Positions 62,735 to 64,000 of a stretch of DNA of 64,000 nucleotides are shown here, in pieces. Source of the DNA: Clostridia bacterium. GTDB lineage: Bacteria > Bacillota > Clostridia > Acetivibrionales > JAFADI01. The DNA is taken from assembly GCA_026417615.1 (NCBI GenBank), contig JAOACY010000123.1, forward strand, positions 1 through 64,000, given 5' to 3'. Made by a program: the position numbers and the translations under genes. The notes beneath the pieces were generated by a model, which was not told the DNA's origin, made no database searches, and saw only the letters and a program-made list of their open reading frames with translations. The stretch's first letter is position 1, and every line of letters starts with the position of its first letter.

Positions 62735-62782
62735 CAAACCTCTTTGCAAAAACCTCCCTGAGGGTTTTTGCAAAGAGGTTTG
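62735..62782 (-). terminator. Perfect 20-bp hairpin, terminator of ahcY
   Basis: CAAACCTCTTTGCAAAAACC-TCCCTGAG-GGTTTTTGCAAAGAGGTTTG; minus strand continues ATAATTTTTTGCC. Confidence 0.85.
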
Positions 62783-62798
62783 CGGGTTCTCAGAACCA

Positions 62799-64000
62799 TT
62801 AATATTTATAATGCTCAGGCTTATACGGCCCGTCAACATCGACTCCGATATACTCCGCCTGCTCTTTTGTAAGCCTCGTAAGCTTTGCTCCTATTTTTTC
62901 AAGGTGCAGCCTCGCCACCTCTTCGTCCAGCTTCTTTGGCAAAATGTAAACCTTCGGCTCATAGACATCCTTGTTCTTCCACAAGTCAATTTGCGCAAGA
63001 GTCTGATTTGAGAAGCTGTTTGACATTACAAACGAGGGGTGGCCTGTGGCGCAGCCGAGATTTACGAGCCTTCCTTCCGCAAGCAGGAATATTTCATGCC
63101 CCTCGGGGAATATATATTTGTCTACCTGAGGCTTGATGTTGACCTTTTTTATTCCCGGATAGCTGTTGAGCCTCGATACCTGGATTTCATTGTCAAAGTG
63201 GCCTATATTGCAGACAATGGCTTGATCCTTCATCTTTATCATATGCTCCAGGGTTATAATATCCCTGTTGCCTGTTGTGGTTACATAAATATCGCCAATT
63301 CCCAATGTGTCCTCCACAGTCTTCACTTCATACCCGGCCATTGCCGCCTGCAATGCACATATGGGATCGATTTCAGTTACGATGACCCTTGCCCCAAGAC
63401 CCTGCAAGGACTGCGCGGAACCCTTGCCTACATCCCCGTAGCCGCATACCACTGCGACTTTTCCGGCTATCATTACGTCGGTTGCCCTTTTTATGCCGTC
63501 AACCAGTGATTCCCTGCAGCCATAGAGGTTGTCAAACTTTGACTTTGTTACGGAGTCGTTGACGTTAATAGCGGGAACCAGAAGCTCTCCCCTTTCAACC
63601 ATCTGATAGAGCCTGTGAACTCCCGTAGTGGTTTCTTCGGAAACGCCTTTCCATTCCTTCACTACCTTGTGCCATCTTTGGTTATCCTTTTTAAGGCTCT
63701 CTTTCAGCAAACTGTTTATTATCTGAAGCTCGTGGTTGTCGGTAGGCTCGTCAAGAATTGAAGGATCCTTTTCCGCCTTGTATCCCCTGTGTATCAGAAG
63801 CGTCGCATCCCCGCCGTCGTCAACAACAAGCTGAGGCCCTAGCCCGCCCGGGAATGTAAGCATCTGCTCGGTGCACCACCAGTATTCCTCAAGGGTTTCG
63901 CCCTTCCACGCAAATACCGGAATGCCTGCTTTTGCAATGGCTGCGGCAGCATGATCCTGAGTTGAAAAAATATTGCAGCTGGCCCACCTGACGTCAGCCC
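62799..64000 (-). CDS. ahcY: Adenosylhomocysteinase, N-terminus beyond window edge
   Basis: [40 protein letters not shown]; the frame stays open to 64000 ([45 protein letters not shown]). Confidence 0.95.
   Translation of the reverse strand, partial: ADVRWASCNIFSTQDHAAAAIAKAGIPVFAWKGETLEEYWWCTEQMLTFPGGLGPQLVVDDGGDATLLIHRGYKAEKDPSILDEPTDNHELQIINSLLKESLKKDNQRWHKVVKEWKGVSEETTTGVHRLYQMVERGELLVPAINVNDSVTKSKFDNLYGCRESLVDGIKRATDVMIAGKVAVVCGYGDVGKGSAQSLQGLGARVIVTEIDPICALQAAMAGYEVKTVEDTLGIGDIYVTTTGNRDIITLEHMIKMKDQAIVCNIGHFDNEIQVSRLNSYPGIKKVNIKPQVDKYIFPEGHEIFLLAEGRLVNLGCATGHPSFVMSNSFSNQTLAQIDLWKNKDVYEPKVYILPKKLDEEVARLHLEKIGAKLTRLTKEQAEYIGVDVDGPYKPEHYKY

Noticed and set aside
62583-62798. SAH riboswitch linked to ahcY
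   Set aside because: This region is downstream of ahcY; its 5' leader lies outside the window.

Overview
The window looks like one contiguous piece of a chromosome from a spore-forming, low-to-moderate GC Firmicute (Clostridia-like; the taxon is inference). It has four blocks. (1) About 0.1-22.4 kb is a carbohydrate-utilisation locus on the minus strand: ABC importer, GH43, a GH28/GH49-like beta-helix enzyme with LamG and Calx-beta domains, an esterase, two ceramidase-like paralogues and sugar oxidoreductases, with a divergent YesM/YesN-type two-component system on the plus strand. (2) About 22.8-29.1 kb is a glycolytic cluster (gap, fused pgk-tpi, gpmI, eno). (3) About 29.3-48.5 kb is a housekeeping and sporulation block: trmL, cheX, splB, spoVA genes, spoIIAA-AB-sigF, ptsH, whiA, a debranching enzyme, yvcK, rapZ, murB, PHP, hprK, hppA. 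(4) About 48.8-64 kb holds two tRNA-Gly genes, rdgB, GerMN, AMIN/amidase, queH, a radical SAM gene, ruvCAB, argGH, a polysaccharide deacetylase and partial ahcY. I found no CRISPR array, transposase, prophage or rRNA. The points most worth a second look are: a dispersed ~105-bp noncoding repeat with a compensated hairpin, one copy of which splits spoIIAB from sigF; a candidate sigma-G promoter built into the sigF terminator, driving an undescribed 53-aa membrane protein plus spoVA; an in-frame PGK-TPI fusion; a heptameric repeat/hairpin between the tRNA-Gly genes; the ceramidase-like pair in the glycan locus; and a 64-nt yvcK/debranching-enzyme overlap. No database search was run. All family names come from reading motifs in the translations.
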